Of a stretch of 64,000 nt of DNA, positions 16,195 to 24,987 are shown piece after piece; within the stretch, counting starts at the first letter, position 1, and every line of letters begins with the position of its first letter. Origin of the DNA: Hyphomicrobiales bacterium (GTDB lineage: Bacteria; Pseudomonadota; Alphaproteobacteria; Rhizobiales; Rhizobiaceae); contig UBXM01000040.1 in NCBI GenBank assembly GCA_900469445.1, positions 1-64,000 on the forward strand, written 5' to 3'. The notes under the pieces were generated by a model. The model searched no databases. It was not told the origin of the DNA and saw only the letters and a list, made by a program, of their open reading frames with translations. A program made the translations under genes and the position numbers.

Positions 16195-17193
16195 TTATGT
16201 CTTCTTGAGGAATGGCGCGCGTACGATCATCACGGCGATCAGGAATGCGCCCCAGACAGCTGTCGCCAGATGCTGGCTGGCGCCCATCAGGTTCATGCCG
16301 GATGCGATAACCTGCAGGCTCATCAGGCCAAGCACCAATGGCAAGACACGGCCGAAACCGCCGAACGGGTTGGCCCCGGCCATGAAGCAGGCAAGGATGG
16401 TGATCAGCAGATAGCTTTCGCCGTGGCCGACACGTACCGAGTTGAACCGCGCCAGCATGATCATGCCGGCAAGGCCTGCCAGCACGCCGGACAGCGTGTA
16501 GAGGATGATCGTCACCTTCTTGACGTTGATGCCCGAATATTCGGTCGCCTTCAGGTTGGAGCCGATCATGTGGATCGAAAAGCCGGCACGTGTGAACTGC
16601 ATGATATAGGCAAGCACGCCGGCCGCGACGAGGAAGATCACCATCGGCATCGGCACACCGAGGATGGCTTTGTTGCCGATGGCCAGAAAAGCTTCCGGCA
16701 TGCCGGAAATGTCGCCGCCACGTGTGAGGAACTCGCCAAGACCGCGCAGGAAAATCATCGCGCCAAGCGTGACGAGGATCGGGTGAGCGCCGACATAAGC
16801 GACGATGGCGCCGATCATGAAGCCCGAAAATCCACCCGCAGCCAGGCCGGCCGCGATGGCAAGCGGCAAGCTCGCAACGCCCGCGCTGACGAGTGCGCCT
16901 TTCACAAGCCAGGCGGTGGTCAGGCCTGCGATATTGGCGGTGAAGGTGACCGACAGGTTCAGGCCGCCTGAGATGATCGGCACGAACATGGCAAGCGAGA
17001 GAATGGCAAGCTCGGGCAATTGCAATGCCATGGACGAGAAGTTGCCTGTGCTCAGGAAGCCCGGCGCCATGAAGGAGAAGAGCGCAATGCTTGCGGCCAG
17101 CAGCAGAGCCATCACCATCAGTTCGATGGCATCGCCGCCGATCCGTTTCGGTGAAATCGCGGAAGGCGCTGTCTTTGTGCTATCGGATGCCAT
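16195..17193 (-). CDS. Sugar ABC transporter permease (RbsC family, CUT2)
   Basis: The 332-residue membrane protein has about eight to ten hydrophobic helices, including LAILSLAMFVPIISGGLNLS, VGAHPILVTLGAMIFLRG and MIGSNLKATEYSGINV, the RbsC-type EAA-like loop. The start is the ATG at 17193, with GGGAGG eight bases upstream and two bases after the stop of the upstream permease. An in-frame extension to 17637 exists but lies inside the other permease gene and is rejected. The pair of permeases probably forms a heterodimer, as in LsrCD-like systems. Confidence 0.92.
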   Translation of the reverse strand: MASDSTKTAPSAISPKRIGGDAIELMVMALLLAASIALFSFMAPGFLSTGNFSSMALQLPELAILSLAMFVPIISGGLNLSVTFTANIAGLTTAWLVKGALVSAGVASLPLAIAAGLAAGGFSGFMIGAIVAYVGAHPILVTLGAMIFLRGLGEFLTRGGDISGMPEAFLAIGNKAILGVPMPMVIFLVAAGVLAYIMQFTRAGFSIHMIGSNLKATEYSGINVKKVTIILYTLSGVLAGLAGMIMLARFNSVRVGHGESYLLITILACFMAGANPFGGFGRVLPLVLGLMSLQVIASGMNLMGASQHLATAVWGAFLIAVMIVRAPFLKKT

Positions 17194-17195
17194 GA

Positions 17196-18179
17196 TCAAA
17201 CCTCCCTCGCCCGGGATTTGCCGGGCAGGATTTTCCCAAGATTGCTGGCCGTGATCGCCACCAGAATGATGAAACCGACGATCATCTGGAACGCGTACGG
17301 TGTCACGCCCATCAGGTTGAGACCGTTCTGGACCACGGCAAGAAGCAGCACGCCGAGGATGGCGCCGATGACGGTGCCGCGCCCGCCGCCAAGCGTGGCT
17401 CCGCCCAATACGACTGATGCCAGGATCGGCAATTCCTGCCCGTTCAGCGCATTCGGCACCGCTTCCTGCACGATATGCGCCTGCATGAGGCCTGCAACAC
17501 CGGCACAGAGGCCAAGCCAGCCATATGCGAAGGCCTGAACCTGCCACGCCCGCACGCCGGACCGTAAAGCTGCCTCCGTACTGGAACCGTAACCATAGAC
17601 GGCGCGACCAAAGCCGGTTCTCGTCAGGATGAACCATGTGAGAAACGACATGACGATCATGACGGCGACAGGCAGATAGAGCGCTGCGGTGCCCCGTTCG
17701 GCCGGAAGCGCAACAAGCGGTACGGCGTCATAAAGCCAGTCTGGAATATCGTAGATCGAGACACCGCCGGTGAAATACATCAGCAGGCCGAAATAAAGGT
17801 TGAATGTACCGATGGTCGCAATGATCGAGACGATGCGGAATTGGTGAATGAGGAAGGCATTAAACAGGCCGAGGACCGCCCCGCAGGCCATGGCCAGCGC
17901 GATGCCGAAAAACCAGTTTCCGCCGCCGACCGGCATCAGAAGCGTCAGAACCACATATTGCACCACCGACGCTGCGACGGCGAAAGAGATATCGATGCCG
18001 CCTGCAATCAGCACCACCACCAGCCCTACAGCGAAGATGATGTTGACCGACTGGTTGTTAAGCAGGTCGAACAGGTTCTGCAGTGACAGGAACGTGTCGG
18101 TGACGAAGCTGAGCAGGATACAAAGCGCAAGAATGAGAAGCGCCAGCACGCCTTCGGTGCCAAGCCGGATGTTAGGCAT
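17196..18179 (-). CDS. Sugar ABC transporter permease (RbsC family, CUT2)
   Basis: A 327-residue inner-membrane protein with regular hydrophobic segments: LLILALCILLSFVTDTFLS, IIFAVGLVVVLIAGGIDIS (the conserved GGIDIS turn) and FNLYFGLLMYFTGG. YGYGSSTEAALRSGVRAW is the cytoplasmic EAA-like loop contacting the ATPase. Its ATG overlaps the ATPase stop codon (ATGCCTAA), indicating translational coupling. It is followed after two bases by the second permease. Confidence 0.93.
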   Translation of the reverse strand: MPNIRLGTEGVLALLILALCILLSFVTDTFLSLQNLFDLLNNQSVNIIFAVGLVVVLIAGGIDISFAVAASVVQYVVLTLLMPVGGGNWFFGIALAMACGAVLGLFNAFLIHQFRIVSIIATIGTFNLYFGLLMYFTGGVSIYDIPDWLYDAVPLVALPAERGTAALYLPVAVMIVMSFLTWFILTRTGFGRAVYGYGSSTEAALRSGVRAWQVQAFAYGWLGLCAGVAGLMQAHIVQEAVPNALNGQELPILASVVLGGATLGGGRGTVIGAILGVLLLAVVQNGLNLMGVTPYAFQMIVGFIILVAITASNLGKILPGKSRAREV

Positions 18180-19659
18180 TGATCATTCCCTCCAACTCTT
18201 CTTCCGCGATGTCGGTAGGACGGACTTCCTCGGCCAGTCGTCCGTCCCGCAGGAGCAGAATGCGGTCGCTGTTGTACCAGAGTTCACCTGCCTCGTCGGA
18301 GATCAGGATGATCGACATGCCCTGATCCGCCAGTTCGCGGATGATCGTGAATATGCCCTGCTTGGCGCCGACATCGACACCGACCGTCGGGCAATCGAGA
18401 ATGAGGACATCCGGCCGGGTCGCCAGCCATTTCGCCAGAACGACACGTTGCTGGTTGCCGCCCGACAGCGATGAGACCGGAAGCTCTGCATCGGAAACCT
18501 TGGTTTGCAACCGGGCGATCCAGTCCGCCGTCAACTGACTGATGCGCTTGGGCGACAGGAAAAAGCGTGGCACTTCCAGCTCGTGAAGAACGGTTGCGGC
18601 CGTGTTCATGTTGATGGACTGGTTCTGCACGAGACCGAGATTGAGGCGATCTTCCGAAACATAGGCAATGCCGGCGGCAACCGCGTCGCGGTTTGACGAC
18701 AGCGACAGAGGCTTTCCGTCCTTGAACATCCGGCCCGAAGTCGGGGCGTGCATGCCGAAGATGACATGCGCCAGTTCCGTGCGCCCGGCGCCCAGCAAGC
18801 CCGCAAGGCCAAGAATTTCGCCGCGATGCAGCTTCAGCGAAACATCCTCGAATTCGCCGGTCCGGCTCAAGCCCTGCAGTTCCAGCAGAACCTCGCCGAC
18901 CTTGCCGGGAATGCGCGGCTCCTGCGTCAGCTCGCGGCCGGTCATCAGCTCGGAAAGCCGCGCCTGCGTCATGCCTTCCGTCGGATAGGTGCCGACGAGC
19001 TTGCCGTTGCGCAGTACCGTCACGCGCTGGCAGACATCCAGCACTTCGGAAAGACGGTGACTGACGAACACGATCGATATGCCCTGCGCGGACAAGGTGC
19101 GGGCGATATCGAGCAGCGCCTTGACTTCGCGCGCTGTCAGCGAGGCCGTCGGTTCATCCATGAAGATGATTTTTGCTTCCGCACGCATGACGCGGCAGAT
19201 GGCAACAAGCTGACGTTTGGCGATCGACAGATCTTCGACCAGCGTATCCGGATCGAGATCCGCGCCGATCTTGTCGATGATCCTGCGGGCTTCATCGCGA
19301 GCTTTCTTTCGCGAAAGCGGACGAAGCGGATTGGCGACATAGTCATCAAAGACGATGTTTTCGGCCACTGACAGATGCGGGAAGAGAGCCAGATCCTGCC
19401 AGATGACATGAATGCCGCGATGGCGCGCATCATGCGGTGTGATGCCGGACACCTTGTCGTCGCCGAACTGGAATTCCGCGCCCGCTTCGGGCGTGTAGAC
19501 ACCGTTGATGATCTTGATCAGCGTGCTCTTGCCGCAGCCGTTTTCTCCGGCAAGGCAAAGCACCTCACCGCGGCGCAGCTCGAACTCGACATCATCGAGA
19601 ACGCGCACCTGCCCGAACACCTTGCTGATGTGCTTGGCGCTTATTGCAATATCCATCAT
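18172..19659 (-). CDS. Sugar ABC transporter ATP-binding protein (RbsA/XylG family)
   Basis: About 495 residues with two ATPase domains in one chain, the mark of CUT2 importers. Domain 1 has Walker A GENGCGKST (38-46), signature LSIAKRQLV and Walker B IIFMDEPTASL. Domain 2 lacks an intact Walker A (GLLGAGRTEL) but retains LSGGNQQRVVLAKWLA and VLILDCPTVGVDVG. One good and one degenerate nucleotide site is normal for the family. ATG 19659 was chosen (MMDIAISAKHISK). A frame extending upstream to 19722 has no family match. Confidence 0.93.
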   Translation of the reverse strand: MMDIAISAKHISKVFGQVRVLDDVEFELRRGEVLCLAGENGCGKSTLIKIINGVYTPEAGAEFQFGDDKVSGITPHDARHRGIHVIWQDLALFPHLSVAENIVFDDYVANPLRPLSRKKARDEARRIIDKIGADLDPDTLVEDLSIAKRQLVAICRVMRAEAKIIFMDEPTASLTAREVKALLDIARTLSAQGISIVFVSHRLSEVLDVCQRVTVLRNGKLVGTYPTEGMTQARLSELMTGRELTQEPRIPGKVGEVLLELQGLSRTGEFEDVSLKLHRGEILGLAGLLGAGRTELAHVIFGMHAPTSGRMFKDGKPLSLSSNRDAVAAGIAYVSEDRLNLGLVQNQSINMNTAATVLHELEVPRFFLSPKRISQLTADWIARLQTKVSDAELPVSSLSGGNQQRVVLAKWLATRPDVLILDCPTVGVDVGAKQGIFTIIRELADQGMSIILISDEAGELWYNSDRILLLRDGRLAEEVRPTDIAEEELEGMINA

Positions 19660-19737
19660 GATTTTGACCTTGCCGTCACAGTGCGGGGACAGCCGCCGGC
19701 CGGAATGCCGGCGGCTGTCCAAGTCCCTGGGAGGATA

Positions 19738-20724
19738 TCAGAGGCCGAGTTCAGCCAGACCGTCGACGGTTTCCTTGCTCAGCTCCAGCGGCTTGGAGGC
19801 GAACAGAACCTTGCCTTCCATCTTGACCGGACCGAGAACCGGAAGATCGGCGCCGTCTTCAACCTTCTCGCCCTTTACGAGCTTGTCGCCTAGAGCGACG
19901 AAGGCCTTGCCGGCTTCGAGCGGGCTCCACTGGAAACCGCCGGTGATGACGCCTTCATGAACGAGGCGGCGACCCTGACCGGGCGAAAACAGACCCATGA
20001 CGGCAATCTTGCCGCCGAGACCGCGTTCCTTGACGGCGCGGGCTGCACCGACAGTACCCTGGCTGCCGAATGACATGATGCCGGCGAGATCCGGATTGGC
20101 GCGAATGAGATCAAGCGCGGTATCGCGGCTGTCATCGACGCTTTCGGCAACACCGAAACGATCAGCAGCCTGCTTCATGTCCGGGCAATTAGCGGACAGC
20201 CATTTGACCGCGGCATCCGCCCAGGCGTTATGCGCGGGAACGCTGAGACCACCGACGAAAACAGCATAGGAACCCTTGCAATCGGTCGTCTTGGCGAGAA
20301 GCTTGGCATGTTCTTCGCCCAGCTGTTGGGAGGAGATCATCTCGAAATCGTAATCGATATTTTCCGATTCCGGGCTTTCGTGCGTCAGAACGACGATGCC
20401 CTTGTCACGCGCCTTCTTGAGGACCGGCTCCAGCACCTTGGCATCGTTCGGGACGACGCCGATGACATCGACGCCACGGGCGATCAGGTCTTCGACGGCA
20501 CGCACCTGCAGGGCCGGATCGGCGCTGGTCGGGCCGATCATATAGGCTTCGACGCCAAGCGCCTCACCCTGTTCTTTGATACCCTTTTCCATGGCGTTGA
20601 ACCACGGAATACCGCCGACCTTTGCAACAACGGCAATCGTCGGCTTGTCAGCAGCCAATGCAGCGCCGCCGCCCAGAATCGAGCCGGCAAGCATGGTTGC
20701 GAGAATAAATGCTCTGCGTTTCAT
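19738..20724 (-). CDS. Periplasmic sugar-binding protein of a CUT2 ABC transporter (LsrB/RbsB-like)
   Basis: A 328-residue protein with the signal peptide MKRRAFILATMLAGSILG...ALA, cut before ADKPTIAVV. The mature part is a periplasmic-binding-protein-like fold: VAKVGGIPWFNAMEKGIKE, IGPTSADPALQVRAVEDLIA and SFGSQGTVGAARAV. The pattern is closer to LsrB/RhaS-type than to RbsB. The ATG at 20724 has GAGGGT upstream. It is the first and probably most highly expressed gene of the operon, and two palindromic operators lie directly upstream. The bound sugar cannot be read from the sequence. Confidence 0.92.
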   Translation of the reverse strand: MKRRAFILATMLAGSILGGGAALAADKPTIAVVAKVGGIPWFNAMEKGIKEQGEALGVEAYMIGPTSADPALQVRAVEDLIARGVDVIGVVPNDAKVLEPVLKKARDKGIVVLTHESPESENIDYDFEMISSQQLGEEHAKLLAKTTDCKGSYAVFVGGLSVPAHNAWADAAVKWLSANCPDMKQAADRFGVAESVDDSRDTALDLIRANPDLAGIMSFGSQGTVGAARAVKERGLGGKIAVMGLFSPGQGRRLVHEGVITGGFQWSPLEAGKAFVALGDKLVKGEKVEDGADLPVLGPVKMEGKVLFASKPLELSKETVDGLAELGL

Positions 20725-20777
20725 AAGACCCTCCCATTTGGCGCCGGAATGACCTCCACCGGCGAAAGCAAAACTAT

Positions 20778-20795
20778 TGCACAATCCTTTGTGCA
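20778..20795. promoter_or_regulatory. Palindromic operator 1 (probable LacI-family site)
   Basis: TGCACAA, four bases, TTGTGCA: a perfect 7-4-7 inverted repeat. It lies in the shared region between the transporter operon (start 20724) and the divergent LacI gene (start 20878). An even-length palindrome near the promoter is what LacI-family repressors bind. Confidence 0.75.
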
Positions 20796-20799
20796 TCGT

Positions 20800-20817
20800 T
20801 GCGCAATCGATTGTGCA
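20800..20817. promoter_or_regulatory. Palindromic operator 2 (probable LacI-family site)
   Basis: TGCGCAA, four bases, TTGTGCA: the same palindrome with one mismatch in the left arm. Its centre is 22 bp from that of operator 1, two helical turns, so two repressor dimers would bind on the same DNA face. It lies between the divergent genes and can control both. Confidence 0.75.
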
Positions 20818-20877
20818 TTATGTTGTTGCGAACCAAGTTGTCAATGGTAATTTCGGAATCCCTCTAGGAGAGCCATC

Positions 20878-21897
20878 TTGCCCATTGATGCACCAAAGCG
20901 CCTGACGATCTATAATTTGGCGATACTGGCCGGCTCGTCGCCCAGCACCGTGAGTGCCGTTTTAAACGGAACCTGGCAGAACCGCAGGATCAGCGAGAAG
21001 CTTGCCGCACGGATCCTCGCCGTCGCTGCCGACGCCGATTATTCGGTCAACATGCAGGCGCGGGCGCTCAGGCGCGAGCGTTCGGGCATCATCGGCATGA
21101 TCCTGCCGCTCTACGACAACCGCTATTTCAGCTCCATCGCGCAGGTCTTCGAAGCCGAGGCGAGGAAACGAGGCCTGTTTGCCATCGTCTCCTGTACCAA
21201 CCGCGACCCGCAGCAGGAGCAGGAGGCCGCCCAGATGATGATTGGCCATCGGGTGGAAAAACTCATCTGCACCGGCGCGACCGACCCGGACAGTATCGCC
21301 CGGATGTGCCAGCCTCACGGCGTTGCAACAATAAATCTCGATTTGCCCGGCAAGCTGGCGCCGTCGGTCATTTCGGCCAACCGGGACGGTGCCAGAACGT
21401 TGACGGAAGCCATTCTCGGTCGCCTCAAGGCGCGAGGCACGCCGAACGATCCCATCATCTTTGTCGGCGGACGCATCGAAGATCACAACACCCGGGAACG
21501 TATCGCAGGCTTCAAGGCGGCACTGAAAGCCCATGGGCTGCAGCGCCCCGACGAGAACATCATGCCCTGTGGCTATTCCGGGCTGCATGCCGCCCCGGTC
21601 CTCGATGCCTACCTGCTGAAACACAAAGCCCTGCCATCGGCCATTTTCGTCAATTCGACCATCACACTGGAAGGAATTGCGCGCTGGTTTCACCAGCAGG
21701 GGCACAATATGAGCGAGATCGTTTTCGGGTGTTTTGACTGGGATCCGCTGGCCGCTGTTTTCAACCCGCATTTTCTGATGGTCCGGCAGAATGTACCGAT
21801 CATGGTCGAGCGTCTTTTCGAACTCATGGAAAGGCCGCCGTCTTCCGCCGATGAAGTGATAGAGATTCAGCCTGAAATCCTGGGCGATGTTGCCTGA
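20878..21897 (+). CDS. LacI-family transcriptional regulator
   Basis: A 339-residue regulator. The N-terminal helix-turn-helix LTIYNLAILAGSSPSTVSAVLNG and the hinge helix ADYSVNMQARALRRERSGIIG (broken by a few residues) are typical. The effector domain is a periplasmic-binding-protein fold (IIGMILPLYDNRYFSSIAQVFE). The start is a TTG at 20878, strongly supported by TAGGAG eight bases upstream, and no ATG is near. Divergent from the sugar transporter, it should repress that operon and itself until the sugar binds. Confidence 0.92.
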   Translation: MPIDAPKRLTIYNLAILAGSSPSTVSAVLNGTWQNRRISEKLAARILAVAADADYSVNMQARALRRERSGIIGMILPLYDNRYFSSIAQVFEAEARKRGLFAIVSCTNRDPQQEQEAAQMMIGHRVEKLICTGATDPDSIARMCQPHGVATINLDLPGKLAPSVISANRDGARTLTEAILGRLKARGTPNDPIIFVGGRIEDHNTRERIAGFKAALKAHGLQRPDENIMPCGYSGLHAAPVLDAYLLKHKALPSAIFVNSTITLEGIARWFHQQGHNMSEIVFGCFDWDPLAAVFNPHFLMVRQNVPIMVERLFELMERPPSSADEVIEIQPEILGDVA

Positions 21898-21920
21898 TGT
21901 CATGAAGACGTCGCCCAAGC

Positions 21921-22022
21921 CGCAACTACGCGATCGATCCAAGGGACCGGGAGAAGGCAGTTGCCGACATTGAAAAGCGAGTCATGGAGCACCTGTCTTC
22001 AGCCATGTTGGACGGGTCATGA
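21921..22022 (+). pseudogene. Remnant of the C-terminus of a capsule-biosynthesis paralogue
   Basis: In frame these bases read RNYAIDPRDREKAVADIEKR, then VMEHLSS and a stop at 22020-22022. The end of the capsule protein at 12553-14379 reads KRYAIDLRDRKKAAAEIEMR, then VMEHLR. The match is strong both in protein and DNA. Upstream of 21921 the frame meets a stop at 21903 and similarity ends, directly after the LacI gene. This is therefore the 3' scrap of a lost second copy. Confidence 0.75.
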
Positions 22023-22073
22023 TTTCCGGAGCAATGACCCTGAGCACGAGTGGCCTCGTTGATTTGCATAAGG

Positions 22074-23222
22074 CTAATTATTTATTGCGTTCGAGAACTG
22101 CTGTTTAATTCTATCGAGTTGCTGAGAGATCAAGGTCGCGTTCGCGCGAGACAGTGTCTCACGAATATTGGCTCTATGCGAAATCAGTGTGTCGAGGAGC
22201 TTCGGCACTTCGGCATAGTCTGTTCCAATGATCGAGTAATCTTGTGCCCCGTAAAGCTTCATTATCTCGGAGTACTTGTGGGACCACCCGAGAGAAATAA
22301 CCGGGACGTTTTGCGTCAATGCGTTCATCACCCCATGGAATCGTGAAGACACTACCAACTGAGATTCTCCGATGTATCGACGGGTCGCCAGAGGATCGAG
22401 CTTGACGATCGAAACATCCGCGTCGATCTGGGAAGCTATGCCGGTGATCATTGCCTCATCTTTCCCCGCAGTGTGATGGATCAAGGATACGTCCAACCCG
22501 TAATCCCAGATCACTCGGCGTGACAGAGACGAAAGCAACTGGATATAATCCGCGGCAGCATCATCGCCGTATTTTTCGCGGATCTTCACGTTCGGAATAA
22601 TTGCAAGCCGGTTTTCTTGTTTGCCGAGATTTGCAAATGCCGGGTTGAAGTTAAGCGTGCCCGTATAATCGATAGCTTCGAACACGTTGAGCCCGCGGAG
22701 GCCTGAGTGATGAAGATAGTCCATCGAGCGGCCATCGCGCGTGAAAACGATCTGCGATGAGTGAATGATCTTTTCGAATATCTTGATTCGATCTGCGTTT
22801 TCGAAGGGCCCGAAAGACTGGGGCATGAGTATAATTTTAACGCCGCGCTTGTGAAGACTTTCGAAAGCGTTGGCCAGCTTCTCGATCCAACGTGTTGGCC
22901 AAGGGTCGCCGAATATGTAGCCGTTGCAAAAAACTACGACATCGCCATTACGGGCGCGCTTCGCGCTGGCGGTGATTTCGAAGGGGCGCTTTTGCTTGGA
23001 GAATGGCAACCAGCTGGGTTTATGGCCATAGTCTTCGCTGATGTTGGTCGCCGCGAAGATGGTATTCTGAACGACTGGATCGTAAGGTAGAGCCCGCGAG
23101 AATACGACGAGTGCTGTCGGATCAACGGCTTGGACAATTGAAGCCGATGACGTCGCCATAAGAACATCGCCCCAGTTGCTGGGGTCATAACCTTCAATGA
23201 AGTAACGCTTGGCATGTGGCAT
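22074..23222 (-). CDS. Polysaccharide pyruvyl transferase family protein
   Basis: About 382 residues of the PS_pyruv_trans family (PF04230), which add a pyruvate ketal to sugars of exopolysaccharides such as succinoglycan. The N-terminal motif is YFIEGYDPSNWGDVLMA. Further marks are ILMPQSFGPF, IVFTRDGRSMDYL, and near the end VVSSRFHGVMNALTQNVPVISL with GWSHKYSEIM. ATG 23222 was chosen because GAGG lies nine bases upstream and the family's GD motif normally falls near the start. The frame stays open to 23411. Context supports modification of the island's surface glycan. Confidence 0.85.
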   Translation of the reverse strand: MPHAKRYFIEGYDPSNWGDVLMATSSASIVQAVDPTALVVFSRALPYDPVVQNTIFAATNISEDYGHKPSWLPFSKQKRPFEITASAKRARNGDVVVFCNGYIFGDPWPTRWIEKLANAFESLHKRGVKIILMPQSFGPFENADRIKIFEKIIHSSQIVFTRDGRSMDYLHHSGLRGLNVFEAIDYTGTLNFNPAFANLGKQENRLAIIPNVKIREKYGDDAAADYIQLLSSLSRRVIWDYGLDVSLIHHTAGKDEAMITGIASQIDADVSIVKLDPLATRRYIGESQLVVSSRFHGVMNALTQNVPVISLGWSHKYSEIMKLYGAQDYSIIGTDYAEVPKLLDTLISHRANIRETLSRANATLISQQLDRIKQQFSNAINN

Positions 23223-23847
23223 CCAGAAATACCTCGGATTGCGTGATTCTGGCGCACCTATGCATACATTATTTGGGCACAAGACCAATATTTTAATGAG
23301 ATTTGATGGATTGGCATGCGCCAGCGCTACCGCCCTTACATCTGTCCAAGGACATCCCTTACGGTAACGCTGCGGCCTTGTTAGGCAACGGCGGGTGACC
23401 AAGCCAAGCATTCATGGCGTCGATCAAGTTGAAAGCTCGCGCGCCTTACTGAGGCTCATTCGTCGCTCCCGCCGAATGCTAAAGATCGCGGCGCGGCCTG
23501 ACAGGGATAATCTCGGCTCATGGCCGCCAGCGCTCCCAAAAAATGGCGGCATGCCTTCTCGTCGTCTGGCGCGATCTGGTCGAGCTGCATGGGATGGAAT
23601 CGTGCACGGACTTCGGCATGCGTTTTAGTTGACGATAGCTTTGATCCGCACGGCGGCGTCCGGAATAAGGTTGATATGCGTCCGGCTATTTGTCTCGATG
23701 GTCCCATAGGGCCGCATGGTGATCGATGAAGATCACGGGATTCTCTACCCTTGAGTATGCTACTAAACGTGGCAATGTTGCCGCGGCATTGCAACCATTT
23801 CCCTAGTTTGGTACGAGCGCATTCGGGCGGAACGGTGGGGGAGTGTT
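23223..23847. other. 625 bases without a recognisable gene
   Basis: Several frames of 60-110 codons occur on both strands but none has a good ribosome site or similarity to a family I know. Fragments such as VIFIDHH broken by stops on the minus strand suggest decayed coding DNA. The last part must hold the promoter of the gene at 23848. Confidence 0.4.
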
Positions 23848-24861
23848 TTGAAGTTTCCTTTGAAGATTGAGATGCGGAGCATTCGGCGCAGCTTCCGGCA
23901 GAAGTTGCGTACTGCTTACGAAACCTGGCGGATTACCCGGCGCGAACGTCGCAATCGCGTCGACGTGCCTTTGACGCCACCCGCGACTGTCAGGCCACTT
24001 TCGCCCAGAGATTTGCCGCTTGTGTTGGTAACGCACAACGATATGACAATATTGCCATATTTTTTAAAACATTACCGCAGCCTCGGAGTAACTCGTTTCA
24101 TATGTGTCGATGATGCATCAGACGATGGAGCGCGAGAGTATCTGTCATCTCAAGATGACGTGGACCTATGGACATCGTCAATACGATACGCACAGGCCCG
24201 ACGTGGGAGGCAATGGCGGGAGGCGCTCTTTACGCACTACGGGCACGACCGATGGTATCTGAATGTCGATGCGGACGAGTTTCTGATCTATGATGGATGT
24301 GCGTCACGCCCCCTACCTACGATAATATCAGTTCTAGAGCGGTCGGGTAACATGAGACTCGCCGCGCCTATGATAGACATGTATCCGGGGCCAGGCTGCA
24401 AAGAGCCGAGCATTGAACAAGATATGCCGTGGCATTTTTCAAATTATTTTGACGCGGATGGTTACGAAGCTAAGCTCGATAAGCGCGCGATCAGCATGAA
24501 GGGTGGCCCAAGGCGTCGCTGCTTTGGCGAAAAGAATGAACTTATGAAGTATCCACTGCTTTATTGGGATCGGACTTGTTTTCTCGGTGCCAGCATACAT
24601 CAGCCGTTGCCGTATGGGCGCAACTTTGTAACGACCTTCGGAGTGCTGCTACACTTTAAGTTTTTCACAAATTATAAAGCCAAAATTGAAGAGGCTGTTG
24701 TGGAGCAACAGCATTATAACGGATCCGAGCATTATCATTCCATGATGGCGGAGCTTAATCGCGTGGGCTATCTGACACTCTTTCATGACCGATCAGTTCG
24801 GTTCCGAGATGAACAACAGATGGTAGAACTGGGCTTCGTAACCGAAATCAGTATCGATTGA
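23848..24861 (+). CDS. Glycosyltransferase family 2-like protein (Glyco_tranf_2_4 / GT92-like)
   Basis: A 337-residue protein. LVLVTHNDMTILPYFLKHYRS and GVTRFICVDDASDDGAREYL are the start of a GT-A fold. WYLNVDADEFLIYDG carries the DxDE metal site. This matches the Glyco_tranf_2_4 family, whose members act on surface polysaccharides. The first 60 residues are very basic. The start is TTG (23848) after a G-rich ribosome site (GTGGGGGA), and no nearer ATG gives the complete domain. The AT-rich codons fit the island. Confidence 0.82.
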   Translation: MKFPLKIEMRSIRRSFRQKLRTAYETWRITRRERRNRVDVPLTPPATVRPLSPRDLPLVLVTHNDMTILPYFLKHYRSLGVTRFICVDDASDDGAREYLSSQDDVDLWTSSIRYAQARRGRQWREALFTHYGHDRWYLNVDADEFLIYDGCASRPLPTIISVLERSGNMRLAAPMIDMYPGPGCKEPSIEQDMPWHFSNYFDADGYEAKLDKRAISMKGGPRRRCFGEKNELMKYPLLYWDRTCFLGASIHQPLPYGRNFVTTFGVLLHFKFFTNYKAKIEEAVVEQQHYNGSEHYHSMMAELNRVGYLTLFHDRSVRFRDEQQMVELGFVTEISID

Positions 24862-24987
24862 TGGCGGAAGTCGGCTGACTGCGGCCATATCAGGAGACTT
24901 GGCCTCGGCCTCAGCCCATTAGCACCTAGACGAGTTCTTTGGAGGTTCGCGCTTCCCTTCTCCGACGTTGCTTGCCGAAATTCAGGT

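Noticed and set aside
16195..17637. A 480-codon frame for the second permease
   Set aside because: The 148 extra codons lie inside the other permease gene and do not look like a membrane protein. The ATG at 17193 has a strong ribosome site.
23395..23794. Short frames on both strands between the pyruvyltransferase and the GT92-like gene
   Set aside because: No start context, no family, and stops in the frame that shows the only protein-like fragment.
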